A program made the position numbers and the translations under genes. Shown here piece after piece: positions 7,245 to 8,976 of a stretch of 8,976 nt of DNA. The notes beneath the pieces were generated by a model that was not told the origin of the DNA, ran no database searches, and saw only the letters and a list, made by a program, of their open reading frames with translations. Within the stretch, counting starts at the first letter, position 1. Each line of letters opens with the position of its first letter. The stretch is from Acetobacteraceae bacterium. GTDB lineage: Bacteria; Pseudomonadota; Alphaproteobacteria; Acetobacterales; Acetobacteraceae. The stretch lies in contig JASHVB010000380.1 of NCBI GenBank assembly GCA_030039695.1, positions 1 through 8,976 of the forward strand, given 5' to 3'.

Positions 7245-7289
7245 GCTAGTAGGCCAGCGGGCATGGCCGCCGCGCTGGCCGGGCGGCCG

Positions 7290-7316
7290 GGCGTGCCTGC
7301 GGGTCGCAGGCACGCC
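7290..7316. terminator. Perfect 12-bp hairpin between convergent genes
   Basis: Arms GGCGTGCCTGCG (7290-7301) and CGCAGGCACGCC (7305-7316) pair without mismatch around a GGT loop. It lies 46 bases after the TPR stop and 25 bases beyond the transporter stop on the other strand, the place expected for a shared bidirectional terminator. The T-run after it is weak (TCGGTCTT), so an intrinsic terminator with a poor tail, or a stem protecting the 3' ends, is the reading. Confidence 0.72.
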
Positions 7317-7340
7317 TCGGTCTTGGGAGGCGCCTCAGGT

Positions 7341-8624
7341 TCAGGCCAGCACCAGATCGGGGTCCAGCACCTTGCCTTTCGTCTCCGGTCCAACCAACAA
7401 CGCCAAGACGAAGCTGACGGCTCCAAAGACGGTGCCAATCAGCATCGAGATGCCAAACCCTACGCCGTAGTGGCTGGCAATGAAGGTCAGGATCAGCGGG
7501 ATGAAGCCAGCACAGAATGAACCGATGTGGTACACGAATGCGCCGGCGGTCGCGCGCACCTCTGTCGGGAAGCGCTCGGCCAGATAGGCCGGATTTTGGC
7601 CGTAGATCGCCTGGCCGAAAAAGCCCTGCACCGCGAAGCCGACGATAATCACTGTCAGGTCGTGTGACAGCAGATAGACCGGTGCCAGGACGACGGCGAA
7701 GCAGGCCGGAATGATCATCGACCAGCGTCGGCCGATGCGGTCCGCCAGGTGGCCCCAGAAGCCCATGGCCAGGAAGGCGATGCCGTTGGCCAGGGCGACT
7801 GGCGTGGCGACCAATGCGGGGCTGAGCCCCAGGTCCTTCTGCAGATGCGTCGCGAACAACGCGTTGATCGAGTAATAGACAATAAAGCCGCTGATCATCC
7901 ACCAGCATGCCGTCAGCGTGTTGCCGAGCACCGCCGGCTTGAAGATCTTGAGCAGCGGCACTCGAACTTGGCGGTTCTCAACGTGCTGATTTTTGCGGTT
8001 CTGGGTCCAGACCTCCGGCTCTTTCACGAAGAACCGGACATAGACGATGGCGAGCGCCGGCAGGATGCCCAGCCACAGCATGCCGCGCCAACCGATGATG
8101 TTGAACAACAGGCCATAGACCAGACTGGCGAGCAGGAAGCCGAGGCTCCAGGATCCTTGCAAGATGCCGCTCATGAATCCGCGTGAGCGGGCCGGCCAGG
8201 ATTCCATGGCGAGCGCCGCGCCGGCGGGCCACTCGCCGCCCATCCCGAGGCCGAGCAAGGCGCGGAAGAGGAACAACACGCCGAATGTCGGCGAAAACCC
8301 GGCAGCGAAGTTGCACAGCGAATAGAGCAGGATGGAGACCATCAGCGGGGCTCTGCGGCCGACGCGATCCGCGATCCAGCCGGAGGCAACGGCGCCGACC
8401 AGGCGCAGCCACAGGGTCACCGACAGGACGAACGCGACGGCCGTCAGCGGCACGCCGAACTCCTTCGAAATCGGCACCATAATCAGCAGGAACATCGTGA
8501 AATCGAACGCGTCTAGCGTCCAGCCGAGCCAGCCCGCAACCCAGGCCAGCCATTGGTCTTTTGTCGGCTCGCGATACCAAGGCACTGAAGTGGCAATGGG
8601 CGCGGCGCCCGCGGCGTCGTTCAT
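7341..8624 (-). CDS. MFS transporter, NanT/lactate (SHS) transporter-like
   Basis: A 427-residue inner-membrane proton-coupled carrier with about twelve hydrophobic segments. Seen: TM1 with GWTLDAFDFTMFLLIMV; the loop 2-3 signature GWIADRVGRR (82-91) and its echo in the second half, GHLADRIGRR (291-300); TM4 region FRALLGLGMGGEWPAGAALAM followed by ESWPARSRG; a central loop at about 200-225 rich in charge; and the C-terminal PETKG (413-417). The GLGMGGEW...ESWP.. pattern is typical of the sialate:H+ symporter family, which includes NanT and the yeast JEN1 lactate carrier. A small carboxylate or sugar acid is therefore the likely cargo, but no sialate catabolic gene is in view and I give no symbol. 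The ATG at 8624 has GGGAG ten bases upstream. The gene is convergent with the TPR gene and ends just past a perfect hairpin. A palindromic site and possible promoter lie upstream. Confidence 0.86.
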   Translation of the reverse strand: MNDAAGAAPIATSVPWYREPTKDQWLAWVAGWLGWTLDAFDFTMFLLIMVPISKEFGVPLTAVAFVLSVTLWLRLVGAVASGWIADRVGRRAPLMVSILLYSLCNFAAGFSPTFGVLFLFRALLGLGMGGEWPAGAALAMESWPARSRGFMSGILQGSWSLGFLLASLVYGLLFNIIGWRGMLWLGILPALAIVYVRFFVKEPEVWTQNRKNQHVENRQVRVPLLKIFKPAVLGNTLTACWWMISGFIVYYSINALFATHLQKDLGLSPALVATPVALANGIAFLAMGFWGHLADRIGRRWSMIIPACFAVVLAPVYLLSHDLTVIIVGFAVQGFFGQAIYGQNPAYLAERFPTEVRATAGAFVYHIGSFCAGFIPLILTFIASHYGVGFGISMLIGTVFGAVSFVLALLVGPETKGKVLDPDLVLA

Positions 8625-8744
8625 GAGATGGAGTCTCCCGTGTTTCGTCGATCGTTGAAGCGGCGTTTGGACGTGGCCGGTTGGTGTGGCGAGCCACGGG
8701 TCCGTCCGGCTTCTTCTGCCGCCAGGTCATGGCGACACCGCGGG

Positions 8745-8774
8745 ATGCTAGGGAGAAATGCTTGGCGGACGCAA
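8745..8774 (-). promoter_or_regulatory. Possible sigma-70 promoter of the transporter
   Basis: Read on the minus strand, TTGCGT (8769-8774) is followed after 18 bases by TAGCAT (8745-8750). Each hexamer keeps four of six consensus bases and the spacing is acceptable. This would give a 5' leader of about 110 bases before the ATG. The double palindrome ends four bases upstream of the -35 box, which suits an activator or a repressor touching the promoter edge. The match is modest and could be chance. Confidence 0.28.
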
Positions 8775-8778
8775 GGGA

Positions 8779-8800
8779 TGTCCTGACATCTGTCGGGACA
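8779..8800. promoter_or_regulatory. Double palindrome, candidate operator
   Basis: Two ten-base elements, TGTCCTGACA (8779-8788) and TGTCGGGACA (8791-8800), are separated by TC. Each fits the small palindrome TGTC-NN-GACA, and together they form a larger inverted repeat matching at nine of ten positions. Such symmetry is expected of a dimeric or paired-dimer repressor (GntR, TetR or LacI type). It lies about 155 bases upstream of the transporter start and could serve either the transporter or a plus-strand gene beyond the right edge. No regulator gene is in the window. Confidence 0.5.
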
Positions 8801-8976
8801 GACCCCGCCCTCGTGCTGCGCGCGCGAGAGGTCGCGGAGCGCCACGATCGTTGTGAGGGACAAGACGCACGAAATCTCCATGCGTCCGGCCCCTCATCCT
8901 CGACGCTTCGTGTCTCGATCTCTGCTGCGTTGCGGGAAAGCCGATTGCATCAGGAACCGATGAACTTCGGCGCCCG

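Larger units (their letters stand above)
8625..8976. other. Intergenic right end upstream of the transporter
   Basis: About 350 bases. It contains the transporter ribosome-binding site (GGGAG on the minus strand, 8635-8639), a possible minus-strand promoter, and a double palindrome, each listed separately. Near the edge an ATG at 8960 on the plus strand is preceded by AGGA and could open a gene running out of the window, but only five codons are visible. A 27-codon frame (8880-8963) ends by overlapping that ATG; it has no protein features I recognise. Confidence 0.4.

Noticed and set aside
8621..8881. Minus-strand 86-codon frame upstream of the transporter
   Set aside because: It covers the likely promoter and operator, overlaps the transporter start by four bases, and its sequence lacks recognisable motifs. 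It has an ATG overlap that could mean coupling, but nothing else supports it.
8880..8976. A 27-codon plus-strand frame overlapping an ATG at 8960
   Set aside because: Too short to judge; only five codons of the possible next gene are in the window.

Overview
The window is GC-rich and reads as chromosomal DNA of an alphaproteobacterium. The penicillin-binding protein fragment at the left edge, the Tat-exported hydrolases and the winged-helix regulator remnant suggest Rhodospirillales/Acetobacteraceae or a Rhizobiales relative. This placement is inference from protein style, not from a marker gene.

Layout. (1) Positions 1-354, minus strand: the N-terminal 118 residues of a class A penicillin-binding protein (PBP1A type), cut by the window edge. 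(2) Positions 532-5162: three minus-strand alpha/beta-hydrolases, each with a twin-arginine (Tat) or Tat-like leader but from different subfamilies. They are an EHN-domain epoxide hydrolase (Asp nucleophile), a dehalogenase/epoxide-hydrolase-like enzyme (Asp-Trp elbow) and a classical Ser hydrolase (GHSTGG). (3) Between hydrolases two and three lies a plus-strand remnant of a large winged-helix/ATPase/TPR regulator. Its DNA-binding domain is joined in frame to a C-terminal TPR piece and the central ATPase is missing. Two 26-bp direct repeats lie just upstream of it. (4) Upstream of the third hydrolase is a GNAT-acetyltransferase-like fragment whose stop overlaps the hydrolase start (ATGA). (5) Positions 5940-7244, plus strand: a TPR protein of the TTC38 type with a strong ribosome-binding site and a GTG start. 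(6) A perfect 12-bp hairpin separates it from the convergent MFS transporter (7341-8624, minus), which is NanT/lactate-transporter-like. (7) The right end is intergenic, with a double palindrome suited to a repressor or activator site and a possible promoter for the transporter.

The central part looks like an accessory insert: hydrolases with lower local GC, a gutted regulator and an acetyltransferase scrap, lying next to a housekeeping cell-wall gene. The three hydrolases would act outside the cytoplasm on small ester, epoxide or halogenated substrates. The regulator that may once have controlled them appears dead. The TPR protein and the transporter look intact and unrelated to the hydrolases. 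I found no RNA gene, CRISPR array, insertion sequence or recognisable defence system. No clearly new system is visible; the most unusual items are the internally deleted regulator with its upstream repeats, the Trp-to-Val change in the epoxide hydrolase elbow, and the double palindrome upstream of the transporter.
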